Source of the DNA: Trichoplax adhaerens
Lineage: Eukaryota > Placozoa > Uniplacotomia > Trichoplacea > Trichoplacidae
NCBI RefSeq assembly: GCF_000150275.1
Contig: NW_002060946.1
Span: forward strand, 6,280,667 to 6,344,666
Direction: 5' to 3'
Length of the DNA stretch: 64,000 nucleotides
This document shows, one piece after another, positions 1 through 18,340 of this stretch (its first letter is position 1; every line of letters begins with the position of its first letter). Under the pieces are notes generated by a model. The model did no database searches. It was not told where the DNA came from and worked only from the letters and a program-made list of their open reading frames with translations. A program made the position numbers and the translations under genes.

Positions 1-1886
1 CTACACTAGTAAAGATATTGATGATATCGCTATATAAGTACCGCCTTGTTATTCATAGCAACGTTAATGTATTTCTCATTATAATGCTGGGTTACCCCTT
101 CCTTTTTAAGATTTGCAAAGTCACTTGCAGGGCATAGAATTTCCTCCTATTTCAGCTAATTTTCCTTGTAGCGTTTTCTTTCTCTTTCTAATAGGTCGAA
201 CGAGAATTCAGTTATCATTTGCATGTATAAGCTACATAATATATGCGATGTCTTTGTTTACATAAACGGAAAGGATATCAAGCACAATTACTTGTACTAT
301 AATTATCTGTTATTGAATAGAATGATGCTCATAGTACCGTATTGAGTTCTATTGAAGTTATCCTGTCGTAGAATAATTCTTAGTAGAACAAGGAGCTCGG
401 TATTTAGCTACTTTAAACGATTATTTGTATCTTAATGGGATTAAGTCATTCTGTATCGCTCTAATAATTTCCATGATCATCATGATAAAGCAAGCAAGCG
501 TTACGATATTGCTGTAATGGTAATTGAATTTCCTTACAATATCTTCCTTGATGCTGCATCAAGAGATAATCACTAGACTCATGCTTAATTAAGGTGGTAA
601 TGTCATTAATAACAAACAATAAATAGTGATATTGCGAAGTACTGTATATGCTTATAAAAGATGAACAAAGTACTGTGGATGGAGAACGATTAAATATACG
701 GGCATATCTCGCACAGAAACGAAATTATTATTTTTCGATATAGGGTTACCCGCCATTTTGCACAATTTAACCGATCATACAACCTGGTCAATTTCAGGGT
801 TATACTACAAGTGAATAAGCTTTTATAATTGCGTCGTTTTATGCTCTGATGATGTTGTTATAGAATGCAATTATAGAATTAGCACAGACGCGATCGATAC
901 TTGCGGGTGTGATCGATGCAAATTTCTTTTGCAGACTACGACAGTTTTGCAGAAGATGTACATGTGCAGGTTGGTAATAGCCAAGGGATCGCAACGCTAC
1001 TGGTAAAAACAAATTTGTACTTCCATTGAGCAACCAAAGTGTGTACCAGTGTTAATTGTAAATGAAATACATCCAATTCGTTTTTGGGGGGGGGATCTGC
1101 TCTGTATTTGAGGGAATTTACGGCGGCAAAGTTTAGTTATACTGGCTGCACAAGTTGATTTATAAGATCAAGGGAATTAGTCTATACTACGATTGGATTT
1201 TATTTCTAAAGCTTCGGGTTTAGTCATAACTGCAAAGATTAATAAGTCAGAATCACATTCATAGGATTATATGGAGGTTTTTCTTTGCATACCTTTGGAC
1301 GAGATTTATATTTAGGATAATTATCATATGGATTCGTTGCTGGATAGTTTTACAAGGGTAGTCTACAGGTCCATGGAGGAGTGCAACTAATGTCACTAGA
1401 TATTCAGCTAACGTTATGCTGAGGTTAAGAAGGAATTCTTGCAAGATTTATATGTAATTTGTACAATATTATCCCCGTGGTTTTCTCATTATAAAAAAAT
1501 TGACGATAATAACAGCATACTTACGCAAAGTGTACTAGACGAAAATCAGGAATACCAAGCATACATGAGCGCTCTTATAACGTGTATTCAATTGGTGCGT
1601 ATACAATCGTTTACTAACGGATGATTCTACTCAGCATTGTCGATGTTGACTAAAACTCAACAAAGTGATTTATTAAAAATAGCGACTAATAACCGAATCT
1701 GCAGGAACTCCACTAAACAAGACTATCCAGCCTATCCTACACATGTGTGGTCGATTGATGGCGGTTAGTCACAGTATGGAGCTATAGAATATCACTGCAT
1801 GTAGGTATAAGTATGCATGTAGTGACATTAATATCCATTTTGTATACCTACTCTAGCGTAGCGGATCGAATTGCATCAATAAATAC

Positions 1887-2033
1887 TCAATCTATCTTTT
1901 GCAATACTCCTCCTGTAATGACATTCTTCTTTACTTTTGTGTCGTAAGTTAAACTTACATCACTATTGAAAACTTGACCTACTATATTTTTCGCTATACT
2001 CCTCTAGTAATGATAATCTTTTACCTAGGTTGT
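1887..2033. repeat. degenerate tandem duplication, about 88-base period
   Basis: Two adjacent segments (about 1887-1945 and 1975-2033) share a pattern in which a 'ctat.ttttgcaatactcct'-like stretch is followed by 'gtaatgat' and a T-rich tail. Similarity is partial, so this is an old local duplication with no assigned function. Confidence 0.35.
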
Positions 2034-4269
2034 ACCATGGACTGCTTCATTCTACGTAGAATTTGAGTAGTTCATGGTTGTACCGAGTATTATTACAACT
2101 AGAAACGTTCGCTCATTGGCCTGATCCCGACGAATATTGCTAGCTATCTTGTTCTGCCTGTTGCATATAAATTATACTTGTGATAAATTGTTTTGTACTT
2201 GCATCGTTCTATAGAGCATGGCATGGATGGAGTCCTACCTCGTTCACTGCGGCTACACCATGACTAAATACTCAATAGAGAAAAAATGAGTAGACCAGAC
2301 ACTGTAGACTACAGGTCTGCAAAATCTGCATCGATGTGAATTGATGCTTCTTGTACACTTCACTGAAACTGTCCTACTGGTACAAAGCCGTTACTGAAAT
2401 GCATTATGTAGCTCATATAGTATCCGCCATATCGGGGTCGTATACTTGCTGCTAAACTGTATGCAATTATGCATACTGTATATCAGTTGGGATTTGGATT
2501 GTCATAGAATTTAATCGACCACCTAAATGCCTTACGCGTCAATCCTTGCAAGCTTAGATGAATGTAGGATCAAGTCGTGGATTTTTCCCATTTCTCACCA
2601 CTGTACATCTGTACATTATACAGCAGCGTAGTCAGCAGTGTGCAGCAGTTTGCCTTTCTTTCTCCAAATAGTCAGGGTCACTATTCTATCCATTCTTGAT
2701 CTAGAATATGATGCCGCAAGATAGCCCTTTGCGCTCCGTGAAATACCCTTCCCGGTATACGAGCAGAGAATGAATATTTTTAGGACTTTGGTATAAGTAG
2801 AGTGAAGCTGTGAAGGATCAACAATCTGTGAATAATAATAATTTACGCTGGAACGCTAGATAGTTGCAGCAAGTAACAATAACTTGGTTTTCTGTTAGTA
2901 GTCCATTGACCACAGTGGTAAGTAAATGGTACAGTAGAAGAAATCAGAAATATATCAAGATCTCCATGCTTCTCTCAACGTAGTTCCATCGAGTGTTACA
3001 TATTGGTTGCATCTATTCAAGGCCTGGTTTAAACCGTATGCTAGGCTATGCCAGTGTCTACTGTAATGTGCGCTGTATGCAAGAAAGCAACAAGCGCAGC
3101 CATTTCCGTGATTTACAAAATGGTTAGACCGAGCGCACATGGGCCAGTGAGTGATAGTTTATATTAGAAACTTGAACGAAATAAAATAACTCAATACTGC
3201 AATTAAAACGCCAATAGCCCATTACTCCAGGTTGTACTGATCTGTCTGCGTGGAATTTGAGCCAAATTTAAAGGTATAATTTAAGGCAACACTAAACATT
3301 TTTCAAGCGTTCCATATTTACTCGCCACGCCTCTGTCAAAATACTGTCCAGCGTACAGACAGACATGTAAAGTACAGAAAGAAAAGCAGAACAGTTCAAA
3401 GCGCTACCTTCAGAAAATTCCTCTAACAAGTCGTTGCATACAGCAGTGTACATACGAAGCACTAGACTCCAATGAAAGTAGCATAGTGACCATACTGTGA
3501 AATTCAAAAATTGCGATCAACAGTCAATTAAAATTGAAATATTTTGACCTCGACCTCTACAATCATATAAGAGATGATATCTCTTTGCTGTATGTAACCT
3601 GATATTTCAGCCATGACAAAATCATCGCGATGACCGTACTGTACTTGCAAGCAGAGTACTCGGCAAGTCTGTATACTGCAGATACAGCAGAGGTCTGCAA
3701 AATCTGTTACAGTAATAAGTTTTTAAGTGGTACTGATGTCTGCACAGCAGTCACGGATTATTCAATAAAAGGGATTTATTGAGTAGTCCATTTTACAGTG
3801 TAGACTAAAATTGTATAATGTCGGAATGGAGGCGCACAGTATCGCACAACTGTAAACCACTACTAGGGATGAAAAGGGCAGAGAGTGATAGCGGAGGAAA
3901 GAAAGGCTTTTCTAATCACTGTATACCTGTATAAGAAAGAGAATTGTGTGAGCAATAATCAATCGACTAAGATACTGGTCAAATAGCATAATTTCTAGAA
4001 ATATACTCTGTCAACTCTGTTCTGGACTACTAGAAATAATAAGTTCATAGTACAAAAATAGCTTTTCAACCATAATTAATTAATTTAATAAGATTGACAA
4101 TCATCAATCCATCCAACCCACTACCAATTATCAAAATAACGGACTAATCCAACCCTGTGCGCATGCTTGGTCATTTTGTATTTTTTTTTCCTCTATTCAG
4201 CAGTTTTGGGCTTTGCGTCTGTCTGTCGTTCCAGCGCGACATCACCGTCATACTTCTTTGTTTAATACA

Positions 4270-4460
4270 CATGACAGTGACTACAGACTAGTCAGTCTAT
4301 CATGTCTGTCCGGCAGTATAAGCAATGGGTCCACTAGTACTAGTACGGTACGGTACTGGCGACGGATAAAGAAGATCGATTGAATGCGACTGTACCATAC
4401 TGTACTGTCTAGCACTGGACTGGAGTCGATTATACTGTACAGTATAATTAGGCTGAGTAA
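4270..4460. promoter_or_regulatory. palindromic GTAC-rich cluster upstream of the PP2A A gene
   Basis: Within about 270 bases upstream of the start codon there is a run of short self-complementary words: ctagtactag, gtacggtacggtac, accatactgtactgt and tatactgtacagtata. The same word family occurs upstream of VPS26C/NAA50 and of PSMC4. A promoter role is inference from position; the palindromes are directly visible. Confidence 0.35.
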
Positions 4461-4531
4461 AGCACGATACCGTCATTACCTTCAGTGACAGCTTTGAAAG
4501 TAAACGTTTGTTGCAGAAGTTAATAAGCTTC

Positions 4532-12368
<7,837 letters not shown>

Positions 12369-12525
12369 TACAGTATTTCGCGTCTAAAATTGTAATATTC
12401 GTTTACTGATTGTTAATAGTAATATACAGACTATACAAAAGCAGTTGTGTACCATCGTATTGTTATAAGTAGTTACAGTAATTACAGATAAAGAGATTGT
12501 CGTTGTAATTAAGAGAAGTATATAA

Positions 12526-15500
12526 TCAAGCTCTGAATAATTGAATTGGAAAATTTTCTGTAATTTGATGGTCGTTGTTGAATGTCATGACGATATTGAC
12601 TTCAAATTCTAAAACATTAGTATTTTATATATCAGTACAGATTATACATCACAGTTCGCTTAATATGACAGTTTTATTGAGTACTTTTGAGCATGCAGAA
12701 CGTACCAACTTTAAAGTTGTTAGTAATCAGTGTTGGACAAGTGAACAATCTTGGGAAGATCATGTAAATGGGAATGGGCACATTATGGCATACATTCCCT
12801 TCTCCTATCTAAAAAACGAATAAACGATCATTTAAGAGCATTTCATACGTTAAAAGTATCTAGTCAAATAAAAAAAAGCGATCACTCTCCGAAGTTGTAC
12901 TTGCCTGTATATTTTGTATCTCGGTTGCTGCAGTTTTATTTACGTTAAATGTCAGTAAATATAAATGATATGTTAAGATAATTATAATACTCATCAATCA
13001 TTAATTATATCGATAGGTATAAAACAGGCGCGTGGTAACACTTGGTGAGAAGCGACCAAATCCAGGATTGTATGTAATTTACATTTAATTTTTACTTTTA
13101 TGCTGTTAGGATGACTTACCGTCTCTTGCGTAACCTTCAGCACAACCTGTATAAGTGTGATCATAGTAGAGAATAGTAACAATTACTTCATTACGATTGC
13201 TTTGGTTTTAGTATGTTACAAGGCCAATTACTATGTTTCCGTAACCTATTATCCATTAAGATTAAGCTAACAAATCGGAGCTAAAATTTAGCGTAGCTAT
13301 TGATTATGCAATAGTATTTTAAAGTCGTAATTAGATTCTACTTATGTCGATATAATTTACATACCACATGTTTCAACCCTGACAAGTTGTAGTTCGATCG
13401 ATTTGATAAGACTTGCAGAATTTTCGACTATCAGCTGAAATTGAATTAGATTTAATTTAATAAGATATCAATTGTTTGCGTTGTACCCATCTGTTGGGTA
13501 ACAATGTTTGTATTTTTACCTCTCCGGTGAAAGGTTCGGTTATATTGCAACAAATAGTATCAAGCCTTCCTGTTAATTTGAAATTAGGCAATACTTTCTG
13601 TACACAAAATAATGTCGAAAATTTCAATTATTGAGTAAAGATTTTATGCTTGATGTTGGTGTCAATTTTTGCTTATTTTGCTTGCGTCAGGTTATTGTTC
13701 CTTAATTTACTTGATATACCTACCTCCTTTACATTTTCCAATGTATTTGGTGTAACTTCGAAATTGACTACTGTCTGTTTACGATCAGTGGTGTCGTGAC
13801 TCTGATAGCAATTAATAAGTAAGGAAGTTAGCATTTTATTAGCGAATGATGCTCGCTAGCTGATAGTAATTACCTGCTCAACAACAAATTCTAGTTGTTT
13901 AACCATGTCTTTAGTCAACATGGAGCGTTTAATTTCACACCTGATTGAATACTGCAACGATTTAAAATGGTAAAAAAAATATGATCAGTAATTCTGTCCT
14001 GTGCACGTTTGTACGTAAGACATGTTGGATGATGTCCATCGATTTTAGTAAGTTTAATGATCATTAATTTCATATTAGCCCATTAGCCCAAAACTGGTTA
14101 GAGTATTAATTTCACTGACAACCAACGATGAATACTAGTACAAATTAATAATAGCACAGGAACCACCGGTTAGTCACATGCTTGTAATGGAATTCAGTCT
14201 CAGCGATTGTAGTAATTGGGATGGGAAACAACAAGTACATAGCGAATCACTATAATTGATTTTGTACAGTATGTTGCTTAAAAGCTGGTATGAAATGATA
14301 TAGCGGTAAATCGCTACAGAAATAATGGTACACAAACCACCACGATAGAAGAGTATCTTGATGTGGAGAATGTCTCATAACAAGGAGATGACTATTCGTC
14401 TAATAAGATTTATTACCACCTCTGAGATACTGTATCCACCTTGTTAGCTAAGCATGAACCGTATTATATGATATGGTACGAATGCTTGATGCTATTATTG
14501 GCGGCGGCAATTTTTAATACGATGCTCTCAATATCTTGAAGTACTAGATATACTCGTACAGTGGGTTGTAAAAATTTACTTAATCATATCTACGCGCATA
14601 ATTCTCGCTTGCTGTCAAATTTTTAAGTATACGCTCATTACCTGTATATTAACAAACACTCCGTGGTACGTATCGAACAGCTTCTTATTGCCTTTGGGCT
14701 CTAGAGGAACCTCAAATGGGAATTCAAGCTTTCCAGATGGCGTAGATAATAAAAAGGAAAGAATGGAACATCTGCATAGTCATTTAAATCTTGTTCATAA
14801 GAGCTCATTGGAAATGAAAAATTTGATATTTTTTACAAGTAGAAATTTAGTAATTATATTCAAAAAACGTTTGTAATGATTACAATAACTGCCTAGAAGA
14901 TATCCGAAATCATAGCAATTCTTATCAGGTAAGTAGTATACTGATTATCTCACTATATGAGCCAACTCAACGTCGATATTAAATAGTACATAGAGACTAC
15001 ATTTTCACACAGCTGAATGATCAAGCTTGAATAATTTGCTTTATAAAATGCTGGTATTGACGATTCCTACATTACGATTTTGTCTTAAAGCAAGCTTCAT
15101 GTTCAGCGTCTAAAAGCCCTATATGTATATTTGTATTAGGCAATGTTTGAATGCTATATCTGTACTTCATAGAAAGTTCCAGAATCACGTAATGTGACCA
15201 CTTTGACTTTTTCTACTGCCTATTGCATTTAAGGAAATTGACTACTTTGTAACTGCCTGTTTATTGTATGATTGACTTCTATAGTATGTATCTATATAAT
15301 GATAAAAAAAGTTGAATAGGCAATTAAAATGATCACTGATTGCCAATACTATAAAGATTTTGTAAATGCATGAAACGTTTTGGTATAATTTGCCAGGACC
15401 AGCCAGTTCCACCGAATAGTTGATTAATTGTATGGGCTTGACGGAATTGTAGAAAGCTTCAAACATACCAACACTCTTTGCACTCAAGTGTAAATTTACA

Positions 15501-16787
15501 TTGCCTTCTACAAATAACGTGATGCCATTATGCGATAGATCACCCTTACTGGAGATAGCGATGTTGCCTTTGATGTTTTCCTAGATGAAGTAAAATGGTA
15601 GAATTGGAAATCAATGTTGTCAATCATTATGTAATAACATTGTCGTTAGTTATATGGTGATAATCATTGATGGGCATCGTATCCGGCGAATAGGATAGAA
15701 GCTAATGTCATGATTTATTTGCAGAGAATGTATCATTCATTGTATACAGCCAACGCTATGGAAAACTTTCAAAAGTGTCTACACTCTACAGTACAGCAGG
15801 GATATCGACCCATTGCGGTACATCCAGTTCAACATGACGAAAGCATAGTATGTCTAATTATAACTATATACGTAGCATATACAGTACATGTATATAAGGG
15901 AGGCTATTTCAGCCAAGTAATTCGTTTTTCAAAGCAGCTATAGTTATTCGTGATTATTTGTAGTGATATCGAATGCCTTCATGATATTCGTATGTCTCAT
16001 TGCAAATATATGCTGTACAATGTAGATATAATGCATGGGAGGCTATTTAAGCCAGGTAACTTGCTTTTCAAAACAGCTTTTGTCGTACGCCATTATTTGT
16101 TGTGATATGGAATGGCTTCACGTTGAGGTTAGTTTGAATGGGTTACAAATGCATCATGACTCGTTTAACTGTAAGCATGCCAACGATGAAATTGGTTTAT
16201 CACTAGGAAGTATAAAATAGGGCAAATTGTTGCAAAGGGGGATATTGTGTTAAACCAACATCAATGGCAGAAGCGATCGGCAATGCATTGATCGGATAGT
16301 ATATCATCGAACAGTGCCATGTTGAGTAGACAGTAATAACAGAAATTGTCTATTATAATAAGATGTGCATCTTTCAGAGTATATACTGGTACAATGTATT
16401 TCTTGATGCTACAAGTTCTACTTTACTACCGTGGTATCTGAGATAGAGTAAAATCGATGGATCAAGGTGAGTTGTATCCTATTTGCTATCGGATGTCTTT
16501 GGAGCAGTTCAGATTGCTATGATTCATATTATGATTGGATTTTATCCTAGATATACTGTACACCTTTGGCTTAAGCGATAGAAAGTACTGATGAGTGAAT
16601 GATTGAATATTACACATAAGCGTGAATCAACAACATTGGATTGCCTGCAACAAGATTGTAGACGGTGTGTACAATTACTGCTTGCAACTGGAAACAGTTG
16701 ATTGATTTCAGACCGTATGGAAAAATCACTTACACCAGGCTGATAGGTTTTATTGGGTCTCTTCAGCTTGATATCTAAGCTCGCCAT
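12526..16787 (-). CDS. VPS26C: VPS26C (DSCR3), retriever complex arrestin-fold subunit, 11 exons
   Basis: This is a component of the retriever complex, which works with the CCC complex in endosome-to-surface recycling. Exons in transcript order: 16787-16734, 15580-15387, 14741-14642, 13951-13874, 13801-13724, 13597-13520, 13434-13365, 13146-13120, 12927-12905, 12808-12706 and 12608-12526. The sum is 888 bases, or 295 residues, against 297 in human. Recognisable blocks in order are MASLDIKLKRPNKTYQPG, SAKSVGMFEAFYNSVKPIQL, TYHGVFVNIQ, SIELQLVRVETC, GCAEGYARD, ATEIQNIQ, PIYMIFPRLFTCPTL and ITENFPIQL before TGA. The start is the ATG that gives the family N terminus. Exon 9 is only 23 bases and is followed by a GC-AG intron. 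The exon 2/3 junction only works as an AT-AC intron. The gene converges on the PP2A A gene (157 bases between stops) and is head to head with NAA50. Confidence 0.95.
12809..12904 (-). other. GC-AG intron after VPS26C micro-exon
   Basis: On the minus strand the 23-base exon ends ...ATATACAG and the intron begins gcaagt, the usual form of a functional GC donor. It ends ttttttag. Removing exactly this stretch joins NIQ to IGEGNV in frame, as the family requires. No GT donor at this position gives the correct frame. Confidence 0.8.
14742..15386 (-). other. candidate AT-AC intron 2 of VPS26C
   Basis: Upstream coding sequence runs through ...GPGK and downstream sequence resumes with PSGKLEFPFE. 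The human protein has PGK-F-PSGK here. Joining after AAATT and before GCCATCTGG restores exactly K-L-P-S-G-K, but the intron then begins ATACCAAAAC and ends TTATCTAC. No GT-AG pair near the junction keeps the frame without inserting or deleting family residues. The donor is a weak match to the U12 consensus, although a TTTCCTTTTTA stretch lies near the 3' end. It may be an atypical minor-type intron or a local sequence difference. Confidence 0.5.
15895..16150. repeat. tandem duplication in VPS26C intron 1
   Basis: Two units about 138 bases apart (from 15897 and from 16035) share 'gggaggctattt.agcca.gtaa.t.g.ttttcaaa.cagct' followed by 'attatttg.tgtgatat.gaatg.ctt'. The second copy is diverged. 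It lies wholly within the intron. Confidence 0.7.
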
Positions 16788-17059
16788 TTGCGACAATAGT
16801 TGACTTCAAGTTGTAAGGCGGACACGGTGACGAAGTAATCAACCACAGTAAAGCAAACGAATAGCAACAGCTTAGCGAAAGGAGGAGGCGAACTAATTCT
16901 CTGATCAAAACTATCCTATCTCGTGCTATCCAACATGAGTTGACTGCTCCGTACACCCCATCCAACTTGTACGTCCAGTATCCATTAGTTCGCTGTCAGA
17001 CATTTGGCTTAAAATTCCTTCTTTTCCTTACTCGCTCAAGCCGCAAAGGCAGAGTCGAA

Positions 17060-17850
17060 TCATGTGACCAAGTCCTGGCCCAACGGCTTGTACAATGTAC
17101 AGTACTGTATAGTACAGTACATGCAGGACAGTACTGTACACTGTACACTGTATAGGCTGTAGTCACAGTGTGAAGTTTCCATAGTACGATCCAGTCCGGT
17201 ACTACTGTACTGTACCAACTGTGACCAAGACCTGGCCCAACGGCTTGTACAATGTACAGTACATACAGGACAGTACTGTACACTGTACACTGTATAGGCT
17301 GTAGTCACACTGTCACAGTGTGAAGTTTCCATAGTCCGATCCAGTCCAGTACTGTACTGTACCAACTGTAACCAAGTCCTGTCCTAACGGCTTGTACAAT
17401 GTACTGTACAGTACAGTACACTGTAGTCACAGTGTGAAGTTTCAATAGTCCGATCCAGTCCAGTACTGTACTGTACTGTACTGTACCAACTGTGACCAAG
17501 TCCTGGCCCAACGGCTTGTAGAGTATGTACAGTACAATGTACAGTACAGTACATACAGAATAGTACTGTACACTGTACACTGTATAGGCTGTAGTCACAG
17601 TGTGAAGTTTCGATAGTCGGATCTAGTCTAGTACTGTACTGTACTGTACCAACTGTGACCAAGTCCTGGCCCAACGGCTTGTACTGTACAGTATAGTACT
17701 GTGCACTGTACACTGTACAGTACAGTATAGGCTATAGTCATATTAGTCACAGTGTGAAGTTTCAAGAGTCTAGTCCGATCCTGTACGGTGTACCATACAA
17801 TGTACAGTACAGTACTGTACACTACTGCAACTGTACGGTACCCTACGATG
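17060..17850. repeat. minisatellite of five units, 124-163 bases each, GTAC palindromes
   Basis: The marker word 'caacggcttgta' (taacggcttgta in unit 3) recurs with its cggcttg at 17084, 17241, 17388, 17512 and 17675. Each unit runs 'ctgtgaccaagtcctggccc', then a variable block of tacagtac/gtactgta palindromes, then 'ggctgtagtcacagtgtgaa' and 'gtttc.atagtc.gatc.agtc'. Unit length varies mainly by the number of GTACT/CTGTA words, as expected from slippage. Each unit can fold into long hairpins. Long open frames on both strands here are by-products of the repeat and are not called as genes. Confidence 0.95.
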
Positions 17851-17989
17851 CAAAGTACCGTGACAAAGAAAGCACCGATGCTGCGCACGAGGGGTCAGTC
17901 GTCGTGTTTTGGGTGGTTGGAGGCATTTGGAGACAAACACCTTACTTGCCTTGACAATACTATACTGTGTCGTATGTTGAAAGCAGTCA

Positions 17990-18196
17990 ATGGCGACACT
18001 ACCCTTGCAGTGGAAAGGTCCTACACTCAATATCATGATACCGATAGTATTGGCAGCGTTCACCTTGTCTCTTGGCCATGGTGTACTACTGAAAACACCC
18101 CTTAGCAAGAGTCCATTTGACTTGAAAAATGACCCACTGATGGCGATGGTGGTAGAGGATAAAGGGGAAAAGTCCCGCCAGCTCGACACCAGTTGA
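17990..18196 (+). CDS. small ORF, possible single-pass membrane protein, 68 residues
   Basis: An ATG-to-TGA frame of 68 residues lies 145 bases upstream of the NAA50 first exon. Residues about 12-34 form a hydrophobic stretch (NIMIPIVLAAFTLSLGHGVL). The rest is charged and ends EDKGEKSRQLDTS. Base composition is more GC-rich than the surroundings, which suits coding or constrained sequence. I do not recognise the family. It could be a real small membrane protein, part of a spliced gene, or chance. A longer frame overlaps it on the opposite strand. Confidence 0.3.
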   Translation: MATLPLQWKGPTLNIMIPIVLAAFTLSLGHGVLLKTPLSKSPFDLKNDPLMAMVVEDKGEKSRQLDTS

Positions 18197-18340
18197 AATT
18201 GGTGCGTTCTGGGCTTGCATCTAATCGTTCTGCAGATTGCCTTTGCTTTCCTTAGCAATTCCATTCCATTTAGTTGATTGCCTGCTGCTTGGAATCGTTG
18301 GATACTGCCGTGAAAGCTTGCCTAAACCATTGCAAAGCTT

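Larger units (their letters stand above)
1..4531. other. gene-free left flank
   Basis: No reading frame on either strand resembles a known family or forms an exon chain with good splice sites. The longest frames (for example 3292-3507 on the minus strand, 71 residues) lack family resemblance. The stretch holds a 9-base G run near 1086, a degenerate short tandem duplication (1887-2033), and scattered tacagtactg-like words that become dense close to the PP2A start. It probably includes the promoter and 5' UTR of the next gene. Confidence 0.5.
16788..18340. promoter_or_regulatory. shared upstream region of divergent VPS26C and NAA50
   Basis: The 1.55 kb between the two start codons must hold both promoters. 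It contains a five-unit GTAC-rich minisatellite (17060-17850) and a GC-richer patch with a small ORF (17990-18196). No TATA-like box can be assigned with confidence. That the promoters are shared is inferred from the head-to-head arrangement. Confidence 0.5.

Noticed and set aside
3292-3507. 71-residue minus-strand ORF and a neighbour at 2955-3140, both ending in an EAWR-like string
   Set aside because: The resemblance is limited to a few residues, with no splice structure or family match.
12575-12948. Plus-strand ORFs with a C...H...H pattern that looked like a zinc finger
   Set aside because: They are antisense to VPS26C exons 9-11, which explain the open frames.
14688-14876. 62-residue plus-strand ORF
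   Set aside because: Antisense of VPS26C exon 3 and adjoining intron.
16996-17888. Several long overlapping ORFs on both strands rich in Tyr, Cys, Val and Thr
   Set aside because: They are translations of the GTAC-rich minisatellite; the same residues recur because the DNA repeats, and no family matches.
17770-18264. 164-residue minus-strand ORF
   Set aside because: It runs into the minisatellite, has no family resemblance, and overlaps the more plausible plus-strand small ORF; not called.
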